Shown here: in pieces, positions 8,847 through 17,718 of the stretch | How the letters are laid out: every line of letters starts with the position of its first letter | Numbering within the stretch: the first letter of the stretch is position 1 | NCBI RefSeq assembly: GCF_000600085.1 | Contig: NZ_CP006821.1 | Location: forward strand, 1,488,001 to 1,552,000 | Reading direction: 5' to 3' | Length of the DNA: 64,000 nucleotides | From: Helicobacter pylori oki112 | GTDB lineage: Bacteria > Campylobacterota > Campylobacteria > Campylobacterales > Helicobacteraceae | The notes under the pieces: generated by a model | Told to the model about the DNA's origin: nothing | The model's database searches: none | The model's input: only the letters and a program-made list of their open reading frames with translations | Made by a program: the position numbers and the translations under genes

Positions 8847-11380
8847 TATTCTAAAAACTCGCCCTTTTTTTCTTGGTTCAAACGCTCTTTTAAAAGGTTG
8901 GTATCAATTTCAAAATCAAAATAAGGCGAAGAAAAATCAGAGGTTTTAATGGCTAAAAAATGGTTTAGCGCTGATTTCAAGTCCCCTTTTCTTTGATACA
9001 ACAACCCTAAAGCGTAACGGATATTTTCATTATTAGGATCGTCTAGTTTCCCTAGTTCTAGCCATAAAGCGGCGTTATTGTAATTATTCTGCGCGATATA
9101 AGTCAAACCCGCTAGGATTTTTAAGTGCACCTCATTGTCCTTAAGATCGCTTATTAAGTTTTGATACAACGCGCTCGCTTTTTCATACTGGCCTTGAAAC
9201 AAGCTCACTAGCGCTAAATTTTCTAACCAATCGTTAGGGGCTTCGCCCTCTTCTAAACTGGCGATTTTTTGCTCTAATAATCTTTCTTGATGATCCAAAT
9301 CATTGACCATAAATCCCATGTAAGTGTAGAAATGACGCCCTAAAATGGGCCCTTGCATGGTTTGATCCCAACTGATTTTACGCGAATCTAAAAGGGTGTA
9401 AATGCTTAAAGTGTGCCGGATGCTCGCATCATAATACGAAACGATTTCATAAAAGATATTAGAGATGAGATCTTTAGGGAGCATTTTTTTTAAATTCCCA
9501 AAAGATTGCACCATCAATTTTTTATCCTTGCTCTCTTTAGCGAACACCGCTTCTAGCGCGTAATAAAAAGGGAGCTTTTTAGGGGCGTTTTTAAGCCAGT
9601 CCATATCCCAATTGGTGCGGTAATTCAAATAAGCGATGAGCGAAGAGAGTAAAGCTTTTTGCGTGGGGCTAGAAAAATCCTGACTATAAAAATTCTCTGT
9701 GATTTCTCTTAAAAACTCCGTGGTGTCTTCGTGGGTGAAATGCGAGGCTAAAATTGCAAAAATCGCGCTCAAATAATCCGCGGAATTCAAATGGAAAGCC
9801 CTTAAAAAATGGAAATAGGCTTTGTGGTAATTTTCCAATTGCGCATAAATCAAGCCCGTATTATAATGGAGGAGCGCGTTATTGGGGCTGTTTTTTAAAG
9901 ACAAATCAAAAAAAGCAAGGGCTTTTTTTAAGTGCTTGTTTTCTAACGCTTTCAACCCTTTGAGCGCGTTTTTATCCGCTATCGCCATCAAACGCCCCCT
10001 TTTAAAAGCAAGGCTTGCCCCCTCTAAATCCTTTTGTGCATCAGAGTCTAAAAGAAACAGCCCTTCTTCAATCACGCCTAAGGTTTCTTTAGAGTCTAAA
10101 ACCTTAAAAGGAGCGTAATAAAAGAGCAAGCGGTAGATAAAATCCCTTTTGCCTTCAAAATATTGCGTGTTCCAAAAACGCTCTTTGGCTCTTTCTTTAT
10201 CCAAAAAAACAGGGTTTATAGTGGGCTTGATGGGGTAAAAAGAGTTGGCTAATAGCGTGTCTTCTTTTGTGTGGCTGGCTAATTTTAAGGCTTCGCTCGC
10301 TTTAAGGGTGTCGCCTTTTTTCAAACTCACCAATTCCAAAGCCATTAAAGCGTTTAAATCTTTAGGGTAGTTGTGCAAATAATGCTGCAAATGCTCCAAA
10401 GCCTGCTTGTAATGGCCCAAACGCGCCTGCAAAAGCCCTAAAGCAAGCTCATCTTGGGCGTTTGCGCTTTTTTGTAATTGCTTGTAAGCGTTCGTTTCAT
10501 CTTTAAACATCAAAAACAATTTAGACGCTAAGCGCGCGTTAGGCTTTAAAAAGGCGTTGGAATTAGGGTGCATTAAAGGCGAAAGGGCTTCAAAATACTC
10601 TCCAGCGTAATAGGATTTGAGTGCGTAAGCGTAGGAATAAAAAGACTTTTTATAGTCTTTATACAAAGTGTCTCTTACAATTTTTAGATAATGATAATAC
10701 AAATCCTCATCTTGCAAATGATAAGCGCTCACTAACGCATCAATCGCGCTCACGCTCGCGTTTTCTTTAGAAGCGATGCCGGAATCAAACAAATCCAACG
10801 CCCCGTTAAAATCCTTTTCCTTAAACTTAATCACCCCTAAATTATGGCTCGCAATCCCTTGCGAAAAAGAAGCGGCTTTGTCAAACAAATGCAAAGCTTC
10901 ATCTTTTTGCCCTTGCTCATACAAAAGGCTCGCTTTTTTCATCATCGCATCCACTTGATTTTCATCGTTTCGTTTGAGGGAATCCTTGCCGATTAAATCG
11001 GGTAAGTCTAAATTCTCTATTTGCCCCTCGGCTTGTGTGTTGTTAGCGTTGTTGGTGTTATTAGGCGTTTCGTTATTGGTGGTGGCGGTATTAGTTTGTA
11101 AAGAAGTTTGTTTATTTTCTTTTTTATGCCCTAGTAACAAACTCAAAATTACAATGAGCGCGATGAGTGAAAGCAATATTCCAAGCGCGATATAAAGCTT
11201 TTTTTTATTGTGTAAAAATTGTTTAAAAAACTCTTTAGAGCTTTTGATTTTATTGAGTGTTTGCTCTAAAGCCTGCTTAAAAGAGGGGATTTTAGAATGA
11301 ATGCCCTTTAGGGGGGTTTCTTTTTTGTTTTTATTTTCGCCCCCTTTTTCTTCTAATGAATTTTGCTCTTCATTCAGCAC
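8846..11380 (-). CDS. Large TPR-repeat membrane protein, PflB-like flagellar scaffold candidate
   Basis: An 844-residue protein with a lysine-rich cytoplasmic N-terminus of about 60 residues, one transmembrane helix (about 62-84, ALGILLSLIALIVILSLLLG), an Asn/Thr-rich linker, and then a long periplasmic array of tetratricopeptide-like helical pairs (for example ALAFFDLSLKNSPNNALLHY and ALGLLYQRKGDLKSALNHF). This plan and length match the epsilonproteobacterial motor protein PflB, which scaffolds the flagellar stator ring. The neighbouring flgA supports a flagellar role. The identification as PflB is inference from architecture, not a recognised signature. It corresponds to HP1479 by position. 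Confidence 0.72.
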   Translation of the reverse strand: MLNEEQNSLEEKGGENKNKKETPLKGIHSKIPSFKQALEQTLNKIKSSKEFFKQFLHNKKKLYIALGILLSLIALIVILSLLLGHKKENKQTSLQTNTATTNNETPNNTNNANNTQAEGQIENLDLPDLIGKDSLKRNDENQVDAMMKKASLLYEQGQKDEALHLFDKAASFSQGIASHNLGVIKFKEKDFNGALDLFDSGIASKENASVSAIDALVSAYHLQDEDLYYHYLKIVRDTLYKDYKKSFYSYAYALKSYYAGEYFEALSPLMHPNSNAFLKPNARLASKLFLMFKDETNAYKQLQKSANAQDELALGLLQARLGHYKQALEHLQHYLHNYPKDLNALMALELVSLKKGDTLKASEALKLASHTKEDTLLANSFYPIKPTINPVFLDKERAKERFWNTQYFEGKRDFIYRLLFYYAPFKVLDSKETLGVIEEGLFLLDSDAQKDLEGASLAFKRGRLMAIADKNALKGLKALENKHLKKALAFFDLSLKNSPNNALLHYNTGLIYAQLENYHKAYFHFLRAFHLNSADYLSAIFAILASHFTHEDTTEFLREITENFYSQDFSSPTQKALLSSLIAYLNYRTNWDMDWLKNAPKKLPFYYALEAVFAKESKDKKLMVQSFGNLKKMLPKDLISNIFYEIVSYYDASIRHTLSIYTLLDSRKISWDQTMQGPILGRHFYTYMGFMVNDLDHQERLLEQKIASLEEGEAPNDWLENLALVSLFQGQYEKASALYQNLISDLKDNEVHLKILAGLTYIAQNNYNNAALWLELGKLDDPNNENIRYALGLLYQRKGDLKSALNHFLAIKTSDFSSPYFDFEIDTNLLKERLNQEKKGEFLE

Positions 11381-11389
11381 AAACTAGCC

Positions 11390-12637
11390 TTAAAGGTATT
11401 TTTCTAACGCCTTAGGAATATGAATGCTCCCATCCGCTTGCTGGTGGTTTTCCATTAAAGCGACCATCGTCCTGCCTACCGCTAAAGAAGAGCCGTTTAA
11501 GGTGTGCGCTAATTGGTTTTTTTGATTTTCTTTGAAGCGGATTTTGGCGCGCCTGGCTTGAAAATCCCTCGTGTTAGACACCGAGCTGATTTCTCGGTAG
11601 CAATTTTGCCCGGGCAGCCACACTTCAATATCTATCGTGTTGCTTGCGCTAAATCCTAAATCCCCACTGCACAATTGCACAAACCGGTGCGGTAATTCCA
11701 AAGCCTTTAAAATTTCGCTGGCACTCTCTAGCATATGCTCTTGCATAACATCGCTTTCTTTAGGGTGCGTGATAGCCACTAGCTCCACTTTATCAAATTG
11801 GTGCTGTCTTATCATCCCCCTTGTGTCCTTGCCCGCGCTCCCTGCTTCGCTCCTAAAACAAGGCGTGTGCGCGGTCATTTTAATAGGGAGATTTTCAACG
11901 CTAACAATCGTGTCGTTGTATAGATTAGTGAGCGTTACTTCAGAGGTGGGGATCAAATACAAATTTTCATTTTCTATTTTGAAAACATCTTCTTTGAATT
12001 TGGGTAATTGCCCGGTCCCAAAAAGCATTTTTTCATTCACTAACGCCGGCGTGTAGATGATTTCAAAGCCATTTTTTTCGTTAAAATCTAACATTAAATG
12101 GATGAGCGCACGATAAATTTTAGCCCCAAAACCCCTAATGACAGAAAAACGGCTTTTGGCGAGTTTCACGCCGCTTTCAAAATCAATCCAGCCATTTTGT
12201 TGAGCGAGTTCAAAATGCTCTTTGGGTTTGAAAGTGAAAACCCTTGGGGTTAAGATTTTTTTAATCTCTATATTGTCTTCTTCGCTTGCGCCTAAAGGGG
12301 TTTTTTCATCCACTAAATTAGGGATTATGGAAAGCTTCAAATCTATTTGTTGCTCCAATTCGCCCACGCTTTTGGAAAGCTCATTCAGTTTGATTTTATT
12401 GTTTTCTAGCTCTTTTTTGAGATCGCTTGCATCCACTTTTTGAGCCATTTTGATACCAAATTCTTTAGAAACCTTGTTTTGAAAGGCTTGCAGGCCTTCT
12501 AATTCAATGAGTCGCTTTTTATAACGCGTGATGACTTCGCGCAAACGCTCCAATGAATCATCCATCGCATTATTACGCTTTTTTAAAGAAAGAGCCACCC
12601 TGTCAAAATCTTGCAATAAAAGTTTTCTATCAATCAT
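11390..12637 (-). CDS. serS: Seryl-tRNA synthetase
   Basis: A class II aminoacyl-tRNA synthetase that charges tRNA-Ser. The 415-residue protein begins with the long antiparallel coiled-coil arm (about 25-110) that grips the tRNA long variable arm. The catalytic domain holds motif 2 ([20 protein letters not shown], near 265) and motif 3 with [14 protein letters not shown] near 383. It lies 10 bases downstream... of no gap of note to its neighbours: one base separates it from the nitrilase-like gene upstream, so they are probably co-transcribed. It corresponds to HP1480. Confidence 0.96.
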   Translation of the reverse strand: MIDRKLLLQDFDRVALSLKKRNNAMDDSLERLREVITRYKKRLIELEGLQAFQNKVSKEFGIKMAQKVDASDLKKELENNKIKLNELSKSVGELEQQIDLKLSIIPNLVDEKTPLGASEEDNIEIKKILTPRVFTFKPKEHFELAQQNGWIDFESGVKLAKSRFSVIRGFGAKIYRALIHLMLDFNEKNGFEIIYTPALVNEKMLFGTGQLPKFKEDVFKIENENLYLIPTSEVTLTNLYNDTIVSVENLPIKMTAHTPCFRSEAGSAGKDTRGMIRQHQFDKVELVAITHPKESDVMQEHMLESASEILKALELPHRFVQLCSGDLGFSASNTIDIEVWLPGQNCYREISSVSNTRDFQARRAKIRFKENQKNQLAHTLNGSSLAVGRTMVALMENHQQADGSIHIPKALEKYL

Positions 12638-13435
12638 TCAACCCTCTTTAATCGTTCTAAAATGCCACAATTTAGCCCATTCATCAATTTCATTTTTATC
12701 CATTTGAGCGCTCAAAGCCCCCATTTTACCCTCTAAAGAATCTTCAATAGTGCCATTAGGCAAAGCCACAAAACTATCCCCATAAAATTTCCACAAAAAT
12801 TCGTTTTTTTGATCTTCTTCTACAATGATTTGGCGATACGCTCCGATTCTATTAGCCCTAACCACCACGCAAGAAGCGCAAAAAGCGCGCATCTGGCACA
12901 AAAGCCGCCACCTTTCATTGGATTCAAAGGTGGCCACACTGCTTAAAAGCACCACATCCACGCCCTGATTTTTAGCCTGAACCCATATTTCATCAAAATG
13001 CGCTTCAAAGCCAAACAAAGGAGCGATTCTCAAGCCGTCTCTTTCAAAGACGAGCAATTCTTTAAAAGCGCTTTTTTCATTGTCAAAAAAGCTCTCTTCA
13101 TCCCAGTGAGAATAGGGGATTAAGCGTTGTTGCGTGTAATACTTCACGCTTTCTTTAGAAATGAGAGCGATTTTTTTATAGATTTTAGAATGTTCTTCTA
13201 AAAGCACTGGGGCTGAGATAATTAAGTCTAGTTCTTCGCATTTTTGCGATAAAAATTCAACCGCTCGCTTGGACTGATCGCTGATTTCATTCAAATCCAA
13301 TCCCATGTTATGGTGGAAAAAGGGGTTGATCACGTATTCAGGCAACACGATTACGCTTTGCTCGGGTATGGAGTTGAATAAGGATTGCATGAGGGTTTCT
13401 TTAAAAGACTCTAATTGTAAAGCAAACACTCGCAT
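12638..13435 (-). CDS. Nitrilase-superfamily protein, catalytic residues apparently lost
   Basis: A 265-residue carbon-nitrogen hydrolase fold protein. The Glu motif VLPEYVINP is present near residue 33. By hand alignment, the catalytic Lys position (family 'K.HL.P') reads QQRLIP here. The catalytic Cys position (family 'ICYD.RFPE') reads LFGFEAHFDE, so Gly replaces Cys. The downstream fold signature with WRLLCQMRAF and VVVRANRIG is kept. If that alignment is right, this is a non-catalytic member. It sits one base upstream of serS and three bases after xseB. It corresponds to HP1481. The substrate, if any, is unknown. Confidence 0.78.
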   Translation of the reverse strand: MRVFALQLESFKETLMQSLFNSIPEQSVIVLPEYVINPFFHHNMGLDLNEISDQSKRAVEFLSQKCEELDLIISAPVLLEEHSKIYKKIALISKESVKYYTQQRLIPYSHWDEESFFDNEKSAFKELLVFERDGLRIAPLFGFEAHFDEIWVQAKNQGVDVVLLSSVATFESNERWRLLCQMRAFCASCVVVRANRIGAYRQIIVEEDQKNEFLWKFYGDSFVALPNGTIEDSLEGKMGALSAQMDKNEIDEWAKLWHFRTIKEG

Positions 13436-13438
13436 CCT

Positions 13439-13690
13439 TTAAGCCTTTTTGTCTGGCGTTTGGAGTTTTTCATACTCCAAATAAGCGTTTTCTAAAAGCT
13501 TTTGAGCCAAAACCAACTCTTGCATGGCCGTTTTATACAAATCCATCCCGTCTTTTAAGGATAAATTGGGATCATTCAAGCGATCTATGGCTTGCTCTAG
13601 GGAATGAACATGCTCTTCAAAGCTTTTTTTAGGGGCGTTTTTAGCGTTTTTTGGGGGGATTTTTTCGGTTTCAAATAATTCATCTTGCAT
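13439..13690 (-). CDS. xseB: Exodeoxyribonuclease VII small subunit
   Basis: An 83-residue protein with the XseB helical core (FEEHVHSLEQAIDRLNDPNL, about 24-43, then SLKDGMDLYKTAM). The small subunit joins several copies to XseA to make exonuclease VII, which degrades single-stranded DNA from both ends. An N-terminal Lys/Pro-rich extension precedes the core. It lies between ubiE and the nitrilase-like gene with gaps of nine and three bases, so it is co-transcribed. xseA is not in this window. Confidence 0.9.
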   Translation of the reverse strand: MQDELFETEKIPPKNAKNAPKKSFEEHVHSLEQAIDRLNDPNLSLKDGMDLYKTAMQELVLAQKLLENAYLEYEKLQTPDKKA

Positions 13691-13699
13691 AACATTCCT

Positions 13700-14440
13700 T
13701 TAGCTTTTTTTAACAAGCATGGTCGTTGAAATTTGAGCGATAGAATCTTCAGTCCTTAAAATCTCAAAACCTGCGTTTTTTAATTCATGTTTCAAGCCCT
13801 CCAAACTCAAAAACCCCTCAATGGATTGCGGTAAATAAGAATAAGCGCCATAATTCTTACTGATAGCCCCTCCCACTAAAGGCAAAACCTTATTCGTGTA
13901 AAACCCTGAGATTTTATCTAGCCATGTGGGGTTGTCCTTTTTTAAAAATTCTAAAATCACTAAAACGCCCCTAGGCTTTAACACCCTAAAAAACTCTTTT
14001 AAAGCTTCTTGTCTTTCCACGATATTGCGCAAGCCATACGCAATGGAAAGGATATCCACGCTGTTATTTTCAACGCCCTTTAAATCTTTGGCTTGAGCTT
14101 GGATGAAAGAAGCTTTATTTTCAAGCTCTTCACATTTTTTAATGGCTAATTCAAGCATGTTATTAGAGGGGTCAATCCCCAAACATTCCTTAAACTCTAT
14201 GCCGCAATTTAGAGCGCTTTTTTGCCAAGCCACAAGCATATCCCCCGTCCCGCATGCCACATCCACAAGCCTTAACGCTTTCTTATTTTCCAAAAACAAA
14301 AACGCATGCTCGCAAGCCCTTTGGCGCCATTTAACATCTAAGCCAAAACTCATCAAGCGGTTGGCTTGATCGTAAGAGCTGGCTATATCATCAAACATGT
14401 TGATGATTTTTTCTTGCTTGAGGTGCTTTTCTTTCTTCAT
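13700..14440 (-). CDS. ubiE: Menaquinone methyltransferase UbiE/MenG
   Basis: A 246-residue SAM-dependent methyltransferase that methylates the quinone ring in the final step of menaquinone synthesis. The family signature RLMSFGLDVKWR is near 40-51, SAM motif I VDVACGTGDML near 70-80, and the second signature SIAYGLRNIVERQEAL near 131-146. Menaquinone is the only quinone H. pylori is known to use, so the demethylmenaquinone activity is the relevant one. It corresponds to HP1483. The protein is complete. Confidence 0.93.
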   Translation of the reverse strand: MKKEKHLKQEKIINMFDDIASSYDQANRLMSFGLDVKWRQRACEHAFLFLENKKALRLVDVACGTGDMLVAWQKSALNCGIEFKECLGIDPSNNMLELAIKKCEELENKASFIQAQAKDLKGVENNSVDILSIAYGLRNIVERQEALKEFFRVLKPRGVLVILEFLKKDNPTWLDKISGFYTNKVLPLVGGAISKNYGAYSYLPQSIEGFLSLEGLKHELKNAGFEILRTEDSIAQISTTMLVKKS

Positions 14441-14466
14441 GACTTTTCTTTTTTCATGGCTTGTCT

Positions 14467-14913
14467 TTAAAAAGGCTTGACAACCACTAAGATCACAATG
14501 AGAATCATTAAAATCGTGGGTATTTCATTAAACACGCGATAAAACCTTGCGTTTCTTCTTGTAGGGTCTTTTTCCAGCTCGCGCATGCATTTTTTGCAAT
14601 AAAAATGATAGGCTAAAAGTAAGATCACTAAAGCCAACTTAGCATGCAACCAACCCCCACTTTTAAGCATTTCAGGGGCAATTAACAGCATTAAAATCCC
14701 TGTAATAAGCGTGAAACCCATAGCTGGTGAAGCGATAAAGGAATAAAGCTTTTTTTCTTGGATTTGAACCACTCCTACAAATTCCTTTTTATGCGCGTTT
14801 TCTGCATGATAGACAAAAAGGCGTGGCAAATAAAATAACGCCGCCATCCACGAAATGACCGCTATCACATGGAAAGCCTTAACCCATAAAAAATACCCAT
14901 TCAAAAATCCCAT
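14467..14913 (-). CDS. hemJ: HemJ-type protoporphyrinogen IX oxidase
   Basis: A 148-residue inner-membrane protein with four predicted helices. The HemJ/UPF0093 signature WVKAFHVIAVISWMAALFYLPR lies in the first helix region, with conserved His residues there and in YHAENAH. HemJ oxidises protoporphyrinogen IX to protoporphyrin IX in heme synthesis in bacteria lacking HemG or HemY. A basic loop (CKKCMRELEKDPTRRNARFYR) precedes the last helix. It corresponds to HP1484. Assignment is by family signature. Confidence 0.87.
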   Translation of the reverse strand: MGFLNGYFLWVKAFHVIAVISWMAALFYLPRLFVYHAENAHKKEFVGVVQIQEKKLYSFIASPAMGFTLITGILMLLIAPEMLKSGGWLHAKLALVILLLAYHFYCKKCMRELEKDPTRRNARFYRVFNEIPTILMILIVILVVVKPF

Positions 14914-14923
14914 ACCACTCTCC

Positions 14924-15496
14924 CTAATTTATCTTATTTTGTTGTAAAAACGCTTGCAAATTTTCTCTCGTGCCACTGATTTCCACTTCCACGCTTTGGT
15001 TTGAAAAATTCTTTTTGCTTAATTGTAAACTAAATTTCTTAATTTCACGCTGAAGAGCGTCTAATTCTTTGTAAGAATAATGAGCGCTTAAAGTTTCCAA
15101 CTCCACAAAATCCTTCAAAGCGTTTTCTTTTTGAGCGTTTTCTACGCACAATAACGCGCTCTTAGCATAAGCTTTCATCAATCCCCCCACCCCTAAAAGC
15201 GTGCCTCCAAAATAACGCACGCTCACTAATCCTATATTGATTAAATCCTCTCGTCTCAAAACGCTAAGCATAGACATGCCTGAACTCCCTTTAGGCTCGC
15301 CATCATCGCTAAAACCCTCCGTGATTTTGCCCTCCAAAGAATAGCGGAACGCCGTTACAAAATGCGCGGCTTTAAAATGCTCTTTTTTCAATTGTAAAAG
15401 GGTTTTTTCAAAATCGCTAAAAGGCATGAGATACCCTAAAAAACGAGACGCTTTAGTCTGGTGCTTGGAAGCGATGAGGTTTTTAAGCGTTTTCAC
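14924..15496 (-). CDS. YigZ/IMPACT-family protein
   Basis: A 190-residue member of the UPF0029/IMPACT family. The family core SRFLGYLMPFSDFEKTL and the signature FSDDGEPKGSSGMSMLSVL followed by VSVRYFGGTLLGVGGLMKAY are clear. Proteins of this family bind nucleic acids or ribosomes in some organisms, but the bacterial function is not settled. The 14-base overlap with the ABC permease gene upstream suggests co-transcription rather than a shared function. It corresponds to HP1485. Confidence 0.88.
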   Translation of the reverse strand: MKTLKNLIASKHQTKASRFLGYLMPFSDFEKTLLQLKKEHFKAAHFVTAFRYSLEGKITEGFSDDGEPKGSSGMSMLSVLRREDLINIGLVSVRYFGGTLLGVGGLMKAYAKSALLCVENAQKENALKDFVELETLSAHYSYKELDALQREIKKFSLQLSKKNFSNQSVEVEISGTRENLQAFLQQNKIN

Positions 15497-16613
15497 AAGC
15501 TTTCTTTAAAGAGCTGAGTTTAAAGACACTCCCTATAAAACTCACGATAAAAATCGCAATAAGCACATAAAAATGCACAGAAACATCTATAAATTCCGCA
15601 TGCATTTGATTCAATCGCCCTAACAAACTGATCCCATGATAAGCCGGCACTATTTGAACAAAAACCTGTAAATAAGAGGGCAAGGATTCAAAAGGCCACA
15701 CAAAACCCATCATAAAAATCAAGGGCAAAGAAGAGATTAAAACGATTTGAGTGGTGTGGGCTTCATTTTTGATCCATGCGCCTAAAAACGACCCCAAACT
15801 CAAGGTTGCAAGCATGAAGATGGAGCTATTCAAAAACACCATTAAAGCGCTTCCATGCCGTTCGATCCCGTAAAAAGAAAACAGCGCCCCAAAATACCAT
15901 AAAACAAAAACACTAAACGCTCCCATAAACACCAAGAGTCTTGTGCACAGCCTTAAAGCGATTTCTTTCTTGTCTAAAAGGGCCAATTCCAAACGCCTGG
16001 AGCTAGTAAACATGCTGCTTGCAATGAGCATCACCTGGTGTAAAATGAAAATAAACACGCTAGAGAGCGCGTAATTCAAATACCCCTCACTAGGGTTATA
16101 CAAAGCGATAGGCCTGATTTTAATCCCGTCTGTCCCTAATTCAGCTTCTTCTATTTGGGCGTTGCGTTTGAACCTTATTTCATCGTTTAAAGCGTTGATG
16201 CTCTCCACCACCGCATTCGCTAACGCGCCATAAATCAAAAAGTAATTGGAATTCGCATAAAAATCTATCGTTACAGGCACTTGTTTATGGATATTGGCTT
16301 CAAAATGCGAAGGGATATGCAAGATCCCATAAATTTTTTCTTCTTTTAAAAGCTTTTTAGCTTCCAGCATAGAGGGGCTAAAAAAAGCGATTTCTAACTC
16401 GTTGGAGCTTTGCGCCATGAAGGCTAATTGCCTAGAAAGGAAGGAATTGTCTTCATCTACAAGGGCGATTTTTTGTTGCGTTACGATGTCTTTCAAATAA
16501 GGCAAAGGGTATAATAAGCCATAGATTAAAGGAGCGCCTATAAGGATTAACAAAACGCCTTTATGAGAAACAATAGCCCTTAACTCCATTAAAAGGATTT
16601 TAAAAAAATTCAT
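15483..16613 (-). CDS. ABC-2 type permease, subunit 1
   Basis: A 376-residue inner-membrane protein of the ABC-2 permease type (YbhR/YhiI-like). One helix at the N-terminus (about 18-35) is followed by a large periplasmic domain, then five to six helices in the C-terminal half, with the ABC-2 signature LPLIFMMGFVWPFESLPSYL. It overlaps the second permease gene by four bases. Together with the HlyD and TolC homologues upstream it forms an export system spanning both membranes. No ATPase gene is present in the cluster, so the energising subunit must be elsewhere or absent. Substrate unknown; drug efflux is inferred from family. It corresponds to HP1486. Confidence 0.85.
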   Translation of the reverse strand: MNFFKILLMELRAIVSHKGVLLILIGAPLIYGLLYPLPYLKDIVTQQKIALVDEDNSFLSRQLAFMAQSSNELEIAFFSPSMLEAKKLLKEEKIYGILHIPSHFEANIHKQVPVTIDFYANSNYFLIYGALANAVVESINALNDEIRFKRNAQIEEAELGTDGIKIRPIALYNPSEGYLNYALSSVFIFILHQVMLIASSMFTSSRRLELALLDKKEIALRLCTRLLVFMGAFSVFVLWYFGALFSFYGIERHGSALMVFLNSSIFMLATLSLGSFLGAWIKNEAHTTQIVLISSLPLIFMMGFVWPFESLPSYLQVFVQIVPAYHGISLLGRLNQMHAEFIDVSVHFYVLIAIFIVSFIGSVFKLSSLKKACENA

Positions 16614-17707
16614 GCACTAGCCTTATCTTTTTTAAAAGAAAAATAAAAAATCAAAAGCCCTAAAGCTAAAAAAATCAAAAAGAACACAAGCGGCATTAAC
16701 GAATTTAAAGACTCGGTAAAATCTGTCTTATAATAAGCCTCTTGTAAAAAGAACTTCATAAAATGGCTAATAGGCAAGCAATGGCTCCAAAAATCCCCAA
16801 AAATTTCCATGTTGTTTTGCGGGTAAGTAACCCCAGCAAACGCAAAGCTTGGAGCGGTATAGACCCCAATCGCGCCCGCGGTTTCAATAACGCTTTTTGA
16901 AATGCCATAAACTAGCACCACAAACCCGCTCATAACGAGTGCCATTAAAACTACCGCCAAAAAGACCAACAACAAATGTGCATAATTCCCCTGCATGCCA
17001 ATGAAATTAAAATAAAACGCCATACCCATCCCCCAAAAACTAAACACGCACACATTCGCTACAATACTGATTAAAAGCTCGCGCATGTTAGAGGTTTTTT
17101 GGATGAAATTGAGCATGCCAATCGCAATGAAAATAAGCCACATGCAAGGCAGCATCACGCTTAAAAGGTATTGCGTGTAATTGTTTTCTTCATTGTATAG
17201 GGCATGCAATTGCAAAACAATAGGCATTGCTTGAGCTTTAGCAGAAATCAAATTGGAATCTCGCACTAAAGCTTTGGTGGCTAAGGTTTTAGCGTCTAAA
17301 GTTAAAGCGGTTTGTAAGAAGGCGTTTTTGAGCGTTTTCCCCACTAAAACATATTCAGCGTTATAATAAAAGGGCAAATCCACCTTTCGCCCCATTTTGA
17401 TTTTTTTCTCTAAATCTCTAGGCAAAACTAACGCCCCATACGCTTCAGCGGAATTTAAAAAGCGTTTGGCTTCTAAAAGGCTAGCCACTTGGTATTTGAT
17501 TTGAAGTGCACTCGTTGCGCCCAATTCAAACGCTACCTGATGGCTTGTAGTGGTCTTATCCAAATCTACCACCACGATAGGGAGCTGTCTTGGGATTTCT
17601 TGTTTAAAGATTTGCGTGCCTAAAACCCCTAAACAAAAAGGCAATATAAAACACACGACAAACAAGAACTTGTCTTGTAAAACCCATGCGCTTATCAATT
17701 TGAACAA
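16610..17707 (-). CDS. ABC-2 type permease, subunit 2
   Basis: A 365-residue paralogue in organisation of the adjacent permease: an N-terminal helix (about 13-31), a periplasmic domain with VVVDLDKTTTSHQ and AYGALVLPRDLEKKI, then several C-terminal helices. The VDLD..T.....V pattern is common to the YbhS/YbhR permease family. It probably pairs with the downstream permease as a heterodimer in the inner membrane. Eleven bases separate it from the HlyD gene. No Walker motif is present in either permease. It corresponds to HP1487. Confidence 0.85.
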   Translation of the reverse strand: MFKLISAWVLQDKFLFVVCFILPFCLGVLGTQIFKQEIPRQLPIVVVDLDKTTTSHQVAFELGATSALQIKYQVASLLEAKRFLNSAEAYGALVLPRDLEKKIKMGRKVDLPFYYNAEYVLVGKTLKNAFLQTALTLDAKTLATKALVRDSNLISAKAQAMPIVLQLHALYNEENNYTQYLLSVMLPCMWLIFIAIGMLNFIQKTSNMRELLISIVANVCVFSFWGMGMAFYFNFIGMQGNYAHLLLVFLAVVLMALVMSGFVVLVYGISKSVIETAGAIGVYTAPSFAFAGVTYPQNNMEIFGDFWSHCLPISHFMKFFLQEAYYKTDFTESLNSLMPLVFFLIFLALGLLIFYFSFKKDKASA

Positions 17708-17718
17708 AACAATCCTTT

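Noticed and set aside
11637-12056. 139-codon plus-strand open frame
   Set aside because: Antisense to serS, whose motifs are unambiguous.
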